Source of the DNA: CAYHDV01 sp047619465
Lineage (GTDB): Bacteria; Patescibacteriota; Minisyncoccia; Phycocordibacterales; CSBR16-119
NCBI GenBank assembly: GCA_047619465.1
Contig: JBLHJW010000019.1
Span: 1 to 11,732, forward strand
Direction: 5' to 3'
Length of the DNA: 11,732 nucleotides
Both the position numbers and the translations under genes were made by a program. Shown in pieces: positions 1-6,845 of the stretch (within the stretch, counting starts at the first letter, position 1; each line of letters opens with the position of its first letter). The notes beneath the pieces are model-generated. The model saw nothing but the letters and a program-made list of their open reading frames with translations, ran no database searches and was not told the origin of the DNA.

Positions 1-336
1 AATACCAACTAAAGCCCATATAGAAACCATAACAAATAGAGCAATAAGGCCATACATCATGAACAGGTTTCCTTCTTTTCTCTTCTCAGCGTTTTCAGCA
101 TTTCTAATATAAGTAACTATTCCATATACAAATACAACAACAGCAGCCGTAACCAAAAGAGGGATAACCCTCGTCAGAAGGCAAGTTGCTTGATTAATAA
201 GGCTGTCTAAGCCACCTGAGACGTACGTACAGGTATTATGACTGCTGGCACTTGCAATCAAAGGGGTCGAGTAAAATGCAAACATAATACTTAGCAGAAG
301 AAATGGCGACAAAAACTTTTTTACAGTAATACTCAT
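1..336 (-). CDS. TrbC/VirB2-like pilin protein, third of a tandem set (3' end cut by window edge)
   Basis: 112 codons are visible, from an ATG at 334-336 to the window edge, with no stop. The protein begins with a basic residue cluster and a hydrophobic signal peptide, with a likely cleavage site after Ala-Ser-Ala (residues 28-30). A short exported segment with Cys36 and Cys52 follows. Then come a first transmembrane helix (about 57-77), a charged turn rich in Asn, Glu, Lys and Arg (79-89), and a second helix (about 93-110). This two-helix hairpin after a signal peptide is the layout of TrbC/VirB2-type T4SS pilins, which are common in Parcubacteria as small tandem genes. It starts 11 bases after the preceding pilin gene ends and is probably co-transcribed with it. 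The pilin-like call rests on architecture. Whether it forms a filament, a pore or something else cannot be seen. Confidence 0.75.
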   Translation of the reverse strand, partial: MSITVKKFLSPFLLLSIMFAFYSTPLIASASSHNTCTYVSGGLDSLINQATCLLTRVIPLLVTAAVVVFVYGIVTYIRNAENAEKRKEGNLFMMYGLIALFVMVSIWALVGI

Positions 337-347
337 AATAATATATA

Positions 348-761
348 TTAATTAATAATTTGTTGAATCGTAGACTCCAGCGCCTGCGCTATAACCCACG
401 AACTAAGCAGTATCAGACCTCCTACAATAGTCCAGAGGAAGGCTGACCTGGCTGTCTTTAACTTCTCTTTGTCCCCCATTGCTGTTACAAAAAGAAATCC
501 AGAGTAGATAACTGCAAGAACAACGAGCGGAATTCCTACTGTGATCACAATATCCAAAATGGCGCCTATAAGCTGATTGATATTGGAAATCCCTCCAGAA
601 CCTCCTAGGGGGTTTGTAAACACAATCTGTATGTTGTTTGGATCAGAACCTCCAAGTGTTGGGTTGATAATTTGATTGTTGTTTGGGTTGACAATCTCAT
701 TTTGAGCAAAAGCAACAAGTGGATTCAATAAACTATATAGTTTTACGAGAAATAAATTCAT
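348..761 (-). CDS. TrbC/VirB2-like pilin protein, second of the tandem set
   Basis: 137 residues. A weak signal peptide ends near Ala-Phe-Ala (17-19). An Asn/Pro/Gly-rich exported linker follows (about 20-60), longer than in its two neighbours and without cysteine. A first membrane helix lies at about 62-93, a charged turn Gly-Asp-Lys-Glu-Lys near 96-100, and a second helix at about 109-127. This matches the pattern of T4SS-type pilins: signal peptide, short ectodomain, helix, short basic loop, helix. It lies between two similar genes, with gaps of 21 and 11 bases. Overlapping TATAAT-like boxes at 765-775 on the minus strand could give a nearly leaderless internal start, but no good -35 accompanies them. 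The fold class is fairly sure; the function (filament subunit versus membrane channel) is inferred. Confidence 0.75.
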   Translation of the reverse strand: MNLFLVKLYSLLNPLVAFAQNEIVNPNNNQIINPTLGGSDPNNIQIVFTNPLGGSGGISNINQLIGAILDIVITVGIPLVVLAVIYSGFLFVTAMGDKEKLKTARSAFLWTIVGGLILLSSWVIAQALESTIQQIIN

Positions 762-782
762 ATGATTATATTATACACCAAA

Positions 783-1205
783 CTATGGAGTAAATTGTAA
801 GAATCCCCCATATCCCAGACCTGAGTAGAGGGCGTGGACCAGCACCCATGCACCTATAATAAACATCAACCCCAATCCAACTTTGACAAAAATCTCTTTT
901 GCTTCCTTTCTTTTCCCTGTGTCCCCTCCTGAAGTCATGATCAGAAACCCTGCATAGGCAATAGCCACGGCAATAGCTGGAGCAGTAAGGTTCAGTGCAA
1001 TAAATCTAATTACGTTGCTCAATAGCTCTAGAAAGTGTCCGAAGTTGCAAGCAGTTACAAACTGGCCAGCGTTAGGTAGACCAGCTTGAATAACTACATT
1101 ATTACAATCAGGAATTATAGTTGCAGCAAAAACAACAGCAGGTATAAAAAACATTTGCATAGCAATCAAGGGAATTAGTATTGTCTTTTTTATTATGGTT
1201 TTCAT
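783..1205 (-). CDS. TrbC/VirB2-like pilin protein, first of the tandem set
   Basis: 140 residues if read from the ATG at 1203-1205. This start gives a clean signal peptide: Lys-rich N-terminus, hydrophobic core, cleavage after Val-Phe-Ala at 25-27. It also leaves one base between this gene and the stop of the solute-binding gene. In-frame starts further upstream (an ATG at 1215-1217 or longer) would overlap that gene and add polar residues before the signal peptide. The mature part has Cys34 and Cys53, a first membrane helix (about 64-91), a Gly-Gly-Asp plus Lys/Arg turn (93-100) and a second helix (about 107-127). This is the TrbC/VirB2-like T4SS pilin layout. No Shine-Dalgarno sequence is visible, so translation probably depends on coupling to the gene before it. 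Confidence 0.75.
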   Translation of the reverse strand: MKTIIKKTILIPLIAMQMFFIPAVVFAATIIPDCNNVVIQAGLPNAGQFVTACNFGHFLELLSNVIRFIALNLTAPAIAVAIAYAGFLIMTSGGDTGKRKEAKEIFVKVGLGLMFIIGAWVLVHALYSGLGYGGFLQFTP

Positions 1206-1206
1206 A

Positions 1207-2526
1207 TTATCTATCATTAAATATACCAAGAAGTAATCCCAACCGAGCATTAAGAAGGTTAGATGCCGCAGACTCATCCATGGAACCTCTCACTACGCTG
1301 TCTATGGCTTCTTTAAACAATCCTTCTGTATTTTCTGTTCCAGGATTTAACCATGTGTAAGAAATAATAGCCGACTCACGAATGGCAGACTCGTATGGTG
1401 TCAAACTAGAAGATTTCTGAAGTGAGTCTCTACGAACAGGGGCCAGGAAATTGTTTTTATTTATAGCATCATTTTCTGGACCATTGGATAGATTGTTTGA
1501 AACAGCAAAAGCCGCTTGCTGATTGAGAGAGCTTTTTGCCACGGCAATTCCATAGAAATCCCCTGATGTTAAAAAGTTGGAAGACTGACTTACTTGAGGA
1601 ACCTTTGTAATATCATAGTTTAGATTGATATTCTTTCGTTGTATGTCAAAGAATCTACTTGCTGGAGCAAAATAAATTGCTAGTCTGTCCTGGACAAACA
1701 TATCCTCAGCTGATTGCAGTGCACTGTTCCAAGAGTAAGTATCTAGAAGAGGGTTAGAGAAATTTGTAAAAAACTGAATAGACAAAGCTAGAGGATTCGT
1801 AGCGGCACTATTAGACTGGCTGATAACTGATACATATTCTCCACTTTCTCTTCTGGCGATAATAGGATTTCCTAGCTGTAGAAGAAGAGTCTCAAATATG
1901 CTGCTAGCATATTGGATATTTGAAAACTGCCCAAAGGCCAAACCGCTTTTGATTATATTCTGGTTTGAATCCTTCTGAGTCAGAAGAGGTACCAGGCCAG
2001 CAAACTGTGACCAATCCTTTGGTGGGACAGATACACCCGCGGTGTTAAATATGCTTTTGTTATAGTACATCACAAGAGGGTCCACAGCAAAAGGAAATGC
2101 TAGAACTCCATCATCTCCCAAGAAAACAGTTGCTCCATCAATATACTTCAATTTATAGTCCCTCTCAGGAAAGGATTCATACGGTAGTGATCTTATTTTA
2201 TTTTCATAGGCTAGAATCATATTCTGATCTATGAAAAACAAATCCGGACCAGTTCCAGAAGCAAAAGCCTCTACAAGGTCTCCTTCGTATGTTAGAGGGT
2301 CTTTTTCTACGTATTGGATAGATACTCCCGTGCTCTTGCTATCATCGTTTATCCTTTCTAGAGAATCAAAAACAGTTTCTTTTGGAAAGATTCCCCATAG
2401 AACTATTTTTGATGTGGAAGCACCACCTGATCCACTTGTAACAGAAAACATTATTACAGCTATCAGTATAGCTGCACCAAAAACGACTAGTAGTGTGATT
2501 TGGAATGTATTTTTTTTATCTGCCAT
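1207..2526 (-). CDS. membrane-anchored extracellular solute-binding protein (ABC family 1, MalE-like)
   Basis: 439 residues. Residues 9-29 form a single transmembrane helix followed by a Gly/Ser linker. There is no lipobox cysteine, so the protein is probably tethered by its N-terminal helix with the binding domain outside. The rest looks like a family 1 sugar-type solute-binding protein. The Gly-Pro-Asp-Leu stretch near 93-96 and the region 144-172 (Phe-Pro, Val-Asp-Pro, Tyr-Tyr-Asn-Lys, then Ala-Gly-Val, Pro-Pro and Trp) are hallmarks of that family. The length is normal for it. No ABC permease or ATPase gene is visible nearby. Instead it sits between a methyltransferase (2-base gap) and three pilin-like genes (1-base gap). 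The ligand cannot be read from sequence; an oligosaccharide or similar solute is a guess from the family. Confidence 0.8.
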   Translation of the reverse strand: MADKKNTFQITLLVVFGAAILIAVIMFSVTSGSGGASTSKIVLWGIFPKETVFDSLERINDDSKSTGVSIQYVEKDPLTYEGDLVEAFASGTGPDLFFIDQNMILAYENKIRSLPYESFPERDYKLKYIDGATVFLGDDGVLAFPFAVDPLVMYYNKSIFNTAGVSVPPKDWSQFAGLVPLLTQKDSNQNIIKSGLAFGQFSNIQYASSIFETLLLQLGNPIIARRESGEYVSVISQSNSAATNPLALSIQFFTNFSNPLLDTYSWNSALQSAEDMFVQDRLAIYFAPASRFFDIQRKNINLNYDITKVPQVSQSSNFLTSGDFYGIAVAKSSLNQQAAFAVSNNLSNGPENDAINKNNFLAPVRRDSLQKSSSLTPYESAIRESAIISYTWLNPGTENTEGLFKEAIDSVVRGSMDESAASNLLNARLGLLLGIFNDR

Positions 2527-2528
2527 AA

Positions 2529-3074
2529 TTACTTTTTATTATTATTTAAAATCATACCATAGTGATGACTACCTGCCTCTATTTTCTGGTCAAGAGTAAA
2601 TCCATTTTTAGTAAAAATATCTCTTGTAAATTTTTCTGAAACAATATATTTATCTTGTGGCCCAATTCCTGAAAAACTTTCAAACCATTCAACAATTAGT
2701 ATCTGCCCTCCAGGCTTCATAATTCTTTTAATTTCAGAAACTAAACCTTCCTTGTCTTCTATTGTAAAAAGTACATTTGTAAGAATAACTGAGTCTGCAA
2801 CACCATCGGCAAGCTTTGTGCCGTTTGGAAGTTCTGCATCAGCCCAAAGGACATGAAGATTTTCTCTAGATTCTTTCTTTGCGAAGGCTTTCAAATGGTC
2901 CACGTGGGAAAGCTGGACCTCCACAGCATAAACAAAACCCTCGTCTCCAACTTTTTCAGAGGCAAGCAAACTATAAGCACCCATTCCAGCGCCAATATCT
3001 ACAACAGTACTTCCAGGTCTTATAAGTAGGTTATTCAAAATACCAGCGGGGTCAGAAAAAGTTGTGTCGTTCAT
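2529..3074 (-). CDS. class I SAM-dependent methyltransferase
   Basis: 181 residues with the Rossmann-type methyltransferase signature. Motif I is Val-Val-Asp-Ile-Gly-Ala-Gly-Met-Gly (24-32). An acidic residue (Glu52) ends strand 2 and would bind the SAM ribose. Trp-Ala-Asp-Ala (77-80) follows strand 3. A Lys-Pro-Gly-Gly motif (120-123) precedes a hydrophobic strand ending in Val-Glu-Trp. This resembles the small UbiE/Methyltransf_11-type group. The substrate is unknown; relatives act on small molecules, lipids, quinones or proteins. It is the first gene of the run that continues into the solute-binding protein and the pilins, with a 2-base gap. Its ATG lies exactly where transcription from the TACAAT box at 3081-3086 would start, so the mRNA is probably leaderless. 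The family is certain; the role is not. Confidence 0.85.
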   Translation of the reverse strand: MNDTTFSDPAGILNNLLIRPGSTVVDIGAGMGAYSLLASEKVGDEGFVYAVEVQLSHVDHLKAFAKKESRENLHVLWADAELPNGTKLADGVADSVILTNVLFTIEDKEGLVSEIKRIMKPGGQILIVEWFESFSGIGPQDKYIVSEKFTRDIFTKNGFTLDQKIEAGSHHYGMILNNNKK

Positions 3075-3080
3075 GTTTAT

Positions 3081-3089
3081 ATTGTATCA
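3081..3089 (-). promoter_or_regulatory. extended -10 promoter giving a leaderless methyltransferase/pilin operon transcript
   Basis: On the minus strand TGA-TACAAT lies six bases before the ATG at 3074, so standard spacing puts +1 on the A of the start codon. No good -35 is visible at 16-18 bases; the TG extension may compensate. Confidence 0.55.
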
Positions 3090-3165
3090 AAAATACGCAA
3101 TATTACTTATAAAAAATGGGGATACAAATTAAAACAGCTCAGCCCGCTAACTAGTTTGAAAAAAT

Positions 3166-3190
3166 AAAAAAACCGCGTGAGCGGTTTTTT
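3166..3190 (-). terminator. Rho-independent terminator of gyrA (symmetrical)
   Basis: A CCGC/GCGG stem with a GTGA loop is flanked by an A-run on one side and a T-run on the other, so the paired stem extends to about ten base pairs. It begins 13 bases beyond the gyrA stop. On the minus strand the hairpin is followed by a U-tract. Because it is symmetrical it would also stop plus-strand transcripts. Confidence 0.85.
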
Positions 3191-3202
3191 TATTGTTTTA
3201 AG

Positions 3203-5671
3203 TTAGAGTACTGTAGCTGAAGCAAGTTTGTCTCCTGCTCGAAGCTTCATAACTGTCACTCCCTGGGTGTCTCTACCGAGAACGTTTATAGATTTAATAT
3301 CTGTTCGTATAATCTGACCCTTGTTAGATACTGCAATGAGTTCCTCTACGGTTTCATCTACCAGTCGAGCCACAATCAGCTTCCCTGTTTTGGTTGTTAT
3401 TTTAACGGTTTTAATTCCAGATCCTCCGCGGTTTTGAACTTTGTATTCTGAAATCTTTGTTTGTTTACCGTATCCGTTTTCAGTAAGAACGAAAACATTT
3501 GCATCCTTTGTTCCCTTTTTCAAAATTCCAACACCAACAATACTGTCATCCTTTTTAAGTTTCATTCCTCTTACTCCTGCGGCTGTTCGCCCCATCTCTC
3601 TTACATCTGACTCCTTAAATCGGATAGCTTGACCGTCTTTTGTTGCTAATACTATCTCGTCACCGTCATCTATAAATCTAGCAGAGTACAGCTTGTCATC
3701 TCCCTTTAGGTTTATAGAAATAAGTCCACTTCGACGAACCTCTCGGAAGCTCTCAGCTGAAGTCTTCTTAATTACTCCTTCCTTTGTTGTTAGAAGCAAG
3801 TACTTGCTGTTGTTTTTCTTCTCTGAGTCCATAGCGAGAATACTTGTTACATTTTCATCTCCAGCAAGCTGAAGGAAGTTTACAACAGCCTTTCCTTTTG
3901 TTGCTTTTCTACCTTCTGGTACATCGTACATTTTCATCTGATAAGCCTTACCATGATCAGTAAAGAAGAGTAGGTCACTGTGAGTGTTTGTGTTTAGAAG
4001 CGTTGTTACAACGTCCTCTTCTTTTGTTGAAATGTCTACAACACCTACTCCTCCTCTTTTTTGACTTTTGTACTCACTTGGGTCAGTTCTTTTAACATAT
4101 CCACCCTTTGTAAACACAAGAACAGATTCCTTGTTTGGAATAAGGTCTTCGTTTGAAATATTTTTTACTCCACCAGCGATAACGTGAGTCCTTCGTCCGT
4201 CTGAGTACTTCTCTCTTATTTCAGAAAGTTCATCGGAAATAACTTTAAGTATTTTCTTTGGAGAATCAAGAAGAGCTTTCAAGGCTTTAATAAAGGCCTG
4301 CTTTTCTTTTAATTCTTCTTCTATAGATTTTCTCTCTAGTCCAGCAAGCTTCTGAAGTCTCATTTCTAGAATAGCGTCTGCTTGAAGGTCACTAAACTTA
4401 AACTCCTTCATCAGATTTACCTTTGCCTCTTCCTTGTCCTTTGAGGCTCGAATAATCTTGATAACCATATCAATCTTATCTAGTGCAATCTTCAAACCAA
4501 GCAATATGTGCTCACGAGCTTCTGCTTTTCTAAGATCAAACTTTGTCCTACGAACAACTACTTCCTGACGGAAAGAAATAAATTCCTCCAACATGGATTT
4601 CAGAGACATCGTTTGTGGAACACCATCAACAAGCGCAACCATGTTGAAGTTGAACTTCTGTTCTAGCTGAGTGTTTTTGTATAGAAAATTTAAGACTTTT
4701 TGAGGGTGAGCGCTTGCTTTCAACTCGATAACAACTCGAATGTCTTTTGTAGACTCATCTCGGAGGTCTTTCAGTCCCACAAGCTTCTTTTCTCGTACAA
4801 GATCAGCAATAGCTTCCACAAGCCTAGACTTATTAACACGGTAAGGAATAGATGTGATTATAATTGCAAAATACCCTGATTTTACTTCTACTATCTCAGC
4901 TTCTCCACGAGTGACAACTCCTCCACGTCCAGTATTGTACGCATGAAGTATATCCTTCTTTCCATATAGAATTCCTCCTGTTGGGAAATCGGGTCCTTTT
5001 ACAAATTTTGTTAGATCCTCTGTTGTAGCGTCTTTATTTTCGATCAAATGAGTTGTAGCATCTATTATTTCCTCTAGATTGTGTGGAGGAATATTTGTAG
5101 CCATACCAACAGCAATACCCAAAGTACCATTTAGAAGAAGTGATGGAACAGCCGCCGGAAGAACTGATGGCTCTTTGAAAGCTCCATCATAGTTGGGCTG
5201 GAAGTCTATTGTGTCTTTTTCAATATCCTTAAGAAGCTCACTTGAAATTTTTGACATTTTTGCTTCTGTATAACGCATTGCAGCAGCATTGTCACCGTCG
5301 ATAGAACCGAAGTTTCCTTGACCAATAACAAGTGGGTATCTGTATGAAAATTCTTGGGCTGTACCAACCATCGCATCGTATACAGAAGTATCTCCATGAG
5401 GGTGGTACTTACCAATAACCTCTCCAACTATTCGAGCTGACTTTACAAATTTTGCACTGTAGTTGACACCGAGCTTGTGCATCGCGAATAGAATTCTACG
5501 ATGAACAGGCTTTAGACCATCTCGAATATCAGGAAGAGCCCGTTGCGTAATAACGGACATGGCATAAGCAAGATAAGAATCCTTCATTACACTTGTTATG
5601 TTTGAGGTGATAACACCCTTTTGTGGTTCCTTATTTTCAGGTGTTTGTTCTAGGTCTTTTTTAGGCATCAT
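3203..5671 (-). CDS. gyrA: DNA gyrase subunit A
   Basis: 822 residues, normal for GyrA, the subunit that cuts and rejoins DNA in the A2B2 gyrase that introduces negative supercoils. The catalytic tyrosine is Tyr134 in Ala-Ala-Met-Arg-Tyr-Thr-Glu. The quinolone-determining region around Gly-Lys-Tyr-His-Pro-His-Gly-Asp (87-94) has Thr95 and Asp99 at the positions equivalent to E. coli Ser83 and Asp87. The winged helix and tower come first, then a coiled coil (about 360-490). The C-terminal beta-pinwheel begins near 505. It carries a GyrA-box-like Gln-Lys-Arg-Gly-Gly-Val-Gly at 537-543, which favours GyrA over ParC, and a related Gln-Asn-Arg-Gly-Gly-Ser-Gly near the end. Two tandem ATGs (5669-5671 and 5666-5668) could both serve as start. 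It has its own promoter and terminator. No gyrB is present here. Confidence 0.97.
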   Translation of the reverse strand: MMPKKDLEQTPENKEPQKGVITSNITSVMKDSYLAYAMSVITQRALPDIRDGLKPVHRRILFAMHKLGVNYSAKFVKSARIVGEVIGKYHPHGDTSVYDAMVGTAQEFSYRYPLVIGQGNFGSIDGDNAAAMRYTEAKMSKISSELLKDIEKDTIDFQPNYDGAFKEPSVLPAAVPSLLLNGTLGIAVGMATNIPPHNLEEIIDATTHLIENKDATTEDLTKFVKGPDFPTGGILYGKKDILHAYNTGRGGVVTRGEAEIVEVKSGYFAIIITSIPYRVNKSRLVEAIADLVREKKLVGLKDLRDESTKDIRVVIELKASAHPQKVLNFLYKNTQLEQKFNFNMVALVDGVPQTMSLKSMLEEFISFRQEVVVRRTKFDLRKAEAREHILLGLKIALDKIDMVIKIIRASKDKEEAKVNLMKEFKFSDLQADAILEMRLQKLAGLERKSIEEELKEKQAFIKALKALLDSPKKILKVISDELSEIREKYSDGRRTHVIAGGVKNISNEDLIPNKESVLVFTKGGYVKRTDPSEYKSQKRGGVGVVDISTKEEDVVTTLLNTNTHSDLLFFTDHGKAYQMKMYDVPEGRKATKGKAVVNFLQLAGDENVTSILAMDSEKKNNSKYLLLTTKEGVIKKTSAESFREVRRSGLISINLKGDDKLYSARFIDDGDEIVLATKDGQAIRFKESDVREMGRTAAGVRGMKLKKDDSIVGVGILKKGTKDANVFVLTENGYGKQTKISEYKVQNRGGSGIKTVKITTKTGKLIVARLVDETVEELIAVSNKGQIIRTDIKSINVLGRDTQGVTVMKLRAGDKLASATVL

Positions 5672-5692
5672 ATGGTCTATTTAAGTCTATTA

Positions 5693-5701
5693 ATTATATC
5701 A
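5693..5701 (-). promoter_or_regulatory. extended -10 promoter of gyrA
   Basis: A perfect TGA-TATAAT on the minus strand lies in the gap between the small membrane-protein stop and gyrA. Predicted +1 is near 5686, giving a leader of about 15 bases with no Shine-Dalgarno sequence. The -35 is poor. Confidence 0.6.
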
Positions 5702-5721
5702 TCTTTTACTAACTCTAACAT

Positions 5722-5895
5722 TTAAAATACATCAGAAAATTGACTCTTAATTGTGTCAAAAACTTCAGGACCATCTGATTTCTCAAAATAAGACGGAGGA
5801 GAGAAAGCAAACCAAAGAGAGATTATTATTGCCATGGATATAATCAAGAAAACCACCATTAACTTATTTTTAGATTTGGTTTTTAGATTTTTCAT
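5722..5895 (-). CDS. small single-pass membrane protein, 57 residues, unknown function
   Basis: This ORF runs from ATG at 5893-5895 to TAA at 5722-5724. The N-terminus is strongly basic (six Lys in the first eleven residues). A hydrophobic helix follows at about 12-31, then Pro-Pro and an acidic, polar tail of about 25 residues. The topology should be N-terminus inside with the tail outside. It starts 10 bases after the stop of the beta-lactamase-fold gene, in the same direction, and gyrA follows with its own promoter, so it is probably co-transcribed with the former. The hydrophobic segment, basic start and tight spacing argue for a real gene despite its small size. I do not recognise a family. 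Confidence 0.6.
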   Translation of the reverse strand: MKNLKTKSKNKLMVVFLIISMAIIISLWFAFSPPSYFEKSDGPEVFDTIKSQFSDVF

Positions 5896-5905
5896 CCTTA
5901 AGTTT

Positions 5906-6520
5906 TTAGAAATAAACGACTTCTCCTTGCTTCCCTATAAGATCTTTCTTTTTTACAGTTAATTTATCTGATGGTTTTACGCTTTCATTTCCTGATTCTT
6001 TTAGATATGCTTTTAGTGATTTTTCATCGTAATCCATAGGAACTATAATTGCTGGCTCCAAGCTTGTGGCGAGCTTGTGGGCTTTAGAGGGAGATAAAAG
6101 AGTATCTGAAACTGGGACAAAAACTATATCTGGATTACCTATAGCCTCCTTCTGCTCACTTGTTAGATCAGAGTTGAAAAGAGCTCCAAAAAAACATATA
6201 GTCATACCTTCTAAACTCAGCACATATATAGTATTTATGTATTCCTTGCCATCAATTTCTGTTTCTGAAGCAATTCCTTTTATAAATACGTCTTGAACCT
6301 CATAGTCTCCAGGACCGTCAACAACAAAAGGAATAGTGTCTCCGTGAGAGGCGTTTTCTATACCGTTGTAGTCTGGGTGATTTACACTAGAGAATACGAT
6401 GGTAGATCCAAATTTAGTTTTACCACCATCTTTTGAATCTTTACTTATTGGGTTAAAAGCAAGTGTTATGTCTCCAAAAGAGACCTTGAAAAACTGCTTA
6501 CCGAAATGTGTTATTACCAT
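5906..6520 (-). CDS. metallo-beta-lactamase-fold protein with degenerate metal site
   Basis: 204 residues resembling the Lactamase_B_3/UlaG-like group of the MBL fold. It shows the N-terminal strands, a Gly-Pro-Gly-Asp-Tyr-Glu-Val stretch at 69-75 that resembles the Pro-Gly-Glu-Tyr-Glu segment of related CPR proteins, and a closing Val-Pro-Met-Asp-Tyr (160-164). The normal His-x-His-x-Asp-His motif reads Val-Asn-His-Pro-Asp-Tyr (46-51), leaving only His48 and Asp50. The expected Gly-Asp ligand position looks like Gly-Ala (112-113), and the usual final histidine of Pro-x-His is Asp163. It is therefore probably a pseudoenzyme or binds metal differently. The start at 6518-6520 sits one base from the predicted transcription start, implying a leaderless mRNA. 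It probably forms an operon with the 57-residue membrane protein. Family assignment is good; activity is doubtful. Confidence 0.75.
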   Translation of the reverse strand: MVITHFGKQFFKVSFGDITLAFNPISKDSKDGGKTKFGSTIVFSSVNHPDYNGIENASHGDTIPFVVDGPGDYEVQDVFIKGIASETEIDGKEYINTIYVLSLEGMTICFFGALFNSDLTSEQKEAIGNPDIVFVPVSDTLLSPSKAHKLATSLEPAIIVPMDYDEKSLKAYLKESGNESVKPSDKLTVKKKDLIGKQGEVVYF

Positions 6521-6527
6521 AGGAGAG

Positions 6528-6556
6528 ATTATAGCTTATTTCGTACTGAGTATCCA
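6528..6556 (-). promoter_or_regulatory. sigma70-type promoter, leaderless start of the beta-lactamase-fold gene
   Basis: On the minus strand TGGATA (6551-6556), a 17-base spacer and a perfect TATAAT (6528-6533) predict +1 near 6521, one base before the ATG. No room remains for a Shine-Dalgarno sequence. Confidence 0.65.
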
Positions 6557-6565
6557 GGAATAAGA

Positions 6566-6592
6566 AAAACCCCTCGCAAATGGAGGGGTTTT
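6566..6592 (-). terminator. Rho-independent terminator ending the minus-strand small RNA
   Basis: GAGGGG pairs with CCCCTC around a 7-base loop, with flanking A and T runs that extend the stem. On the minus strand it is followed by a U-tract. It terminates the transcript from the 6790-6817 promoter before the beta-lactamase-fold gene. Confidence 0.85.
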
Positions 6593-6783
6593 GATTGAAA
6601 GAGGAAGTTAGCCTATTGCACTGAGTCTCAGCATGTTTTTAAGAACATGGGATTCTAGCGTTGATTTTTGATTCATACCATGACAATTCAGGGCGATAAC
6701 AAATATCAATATTAATAACGGGCTTCCTGCATATAAACTATGCACTTCACTCACTTCCGTGAACCTCTCTCTGGAGGCTTCTA
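6566..6783 (-). ncRNA. putative structured small RNA of about 220 nt (6S-like architecture possible)
   Basis: A strong promoter (6790-6817) and a terminator (6566-6592) bracket a stretch with no convincing protein gene. The predicted RNA folds well. Its 5' part GAGAGAGG (complement of 6764-6771) pairs with CCUCUUUC near the 3' end (complement of 6597-6604), closing the molecule. Inside are a GNRA-capped hairpin (6750-6763), a 6-bp hairpin with a 5-base loop (6728-6744) and a 6-bp hairpin (6632-6649). An alternative long-hairpin fold, with UGAGU pairing ACUCA and GCAU pairing AUGC around a central bubble, would resemble 6S RNA, and the length fits too. I see no tmRNA, RNase P or SRP RNA signature. 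The RNA itself is moderately supported; the 6S identity is only a suggestion. A 45-residue GTG-started ORF (6608-6745) overlaps and is the alternative. Confidence 0.45.
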
Positions 6784-6789
6784 ATAACA

Positions 6790-6817
6790 AGTATAGCACA
6801 TACAATATATTTGTCAA
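6790..6817 (-). promoter_or_regulatory. strong sigma70-type promoter for the small RNA
   Basis: On the minus strand a perfect TTGACA (6812-6817), a 16-base spacer and TATACT (6790-6795) preceded by TGC (extended -10). This is the best promoter in the window, with +1 expected near 6783. Such strength suits a highly expressed RNA. Confidence 0.75.
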
Positions 6818-6845
6818 GTACACTACAGAGACATTTCATATTTAC

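Noticed and set aside
1206..1277. Longer N-terminus for the first pilin
   Set aside because: It overlaps the end of the solute-binding gene and puts polar residues before a clean signal peptide.
2231..2599. Plus-strand open frame of 122 codons
   Set aside because: It is antisense to the solute-binding protein gene, whose family motifs are clear, and its composition is not protein-like.
6566..6783. tmRNA, RNase P RNA or SRP RNA for the minus-strand transcript
   Set aside because: It has no CCA-type acceptor end, no RNase P core motif and no GGAAG/AGCAG-type SRP loop; the length also does not fit.
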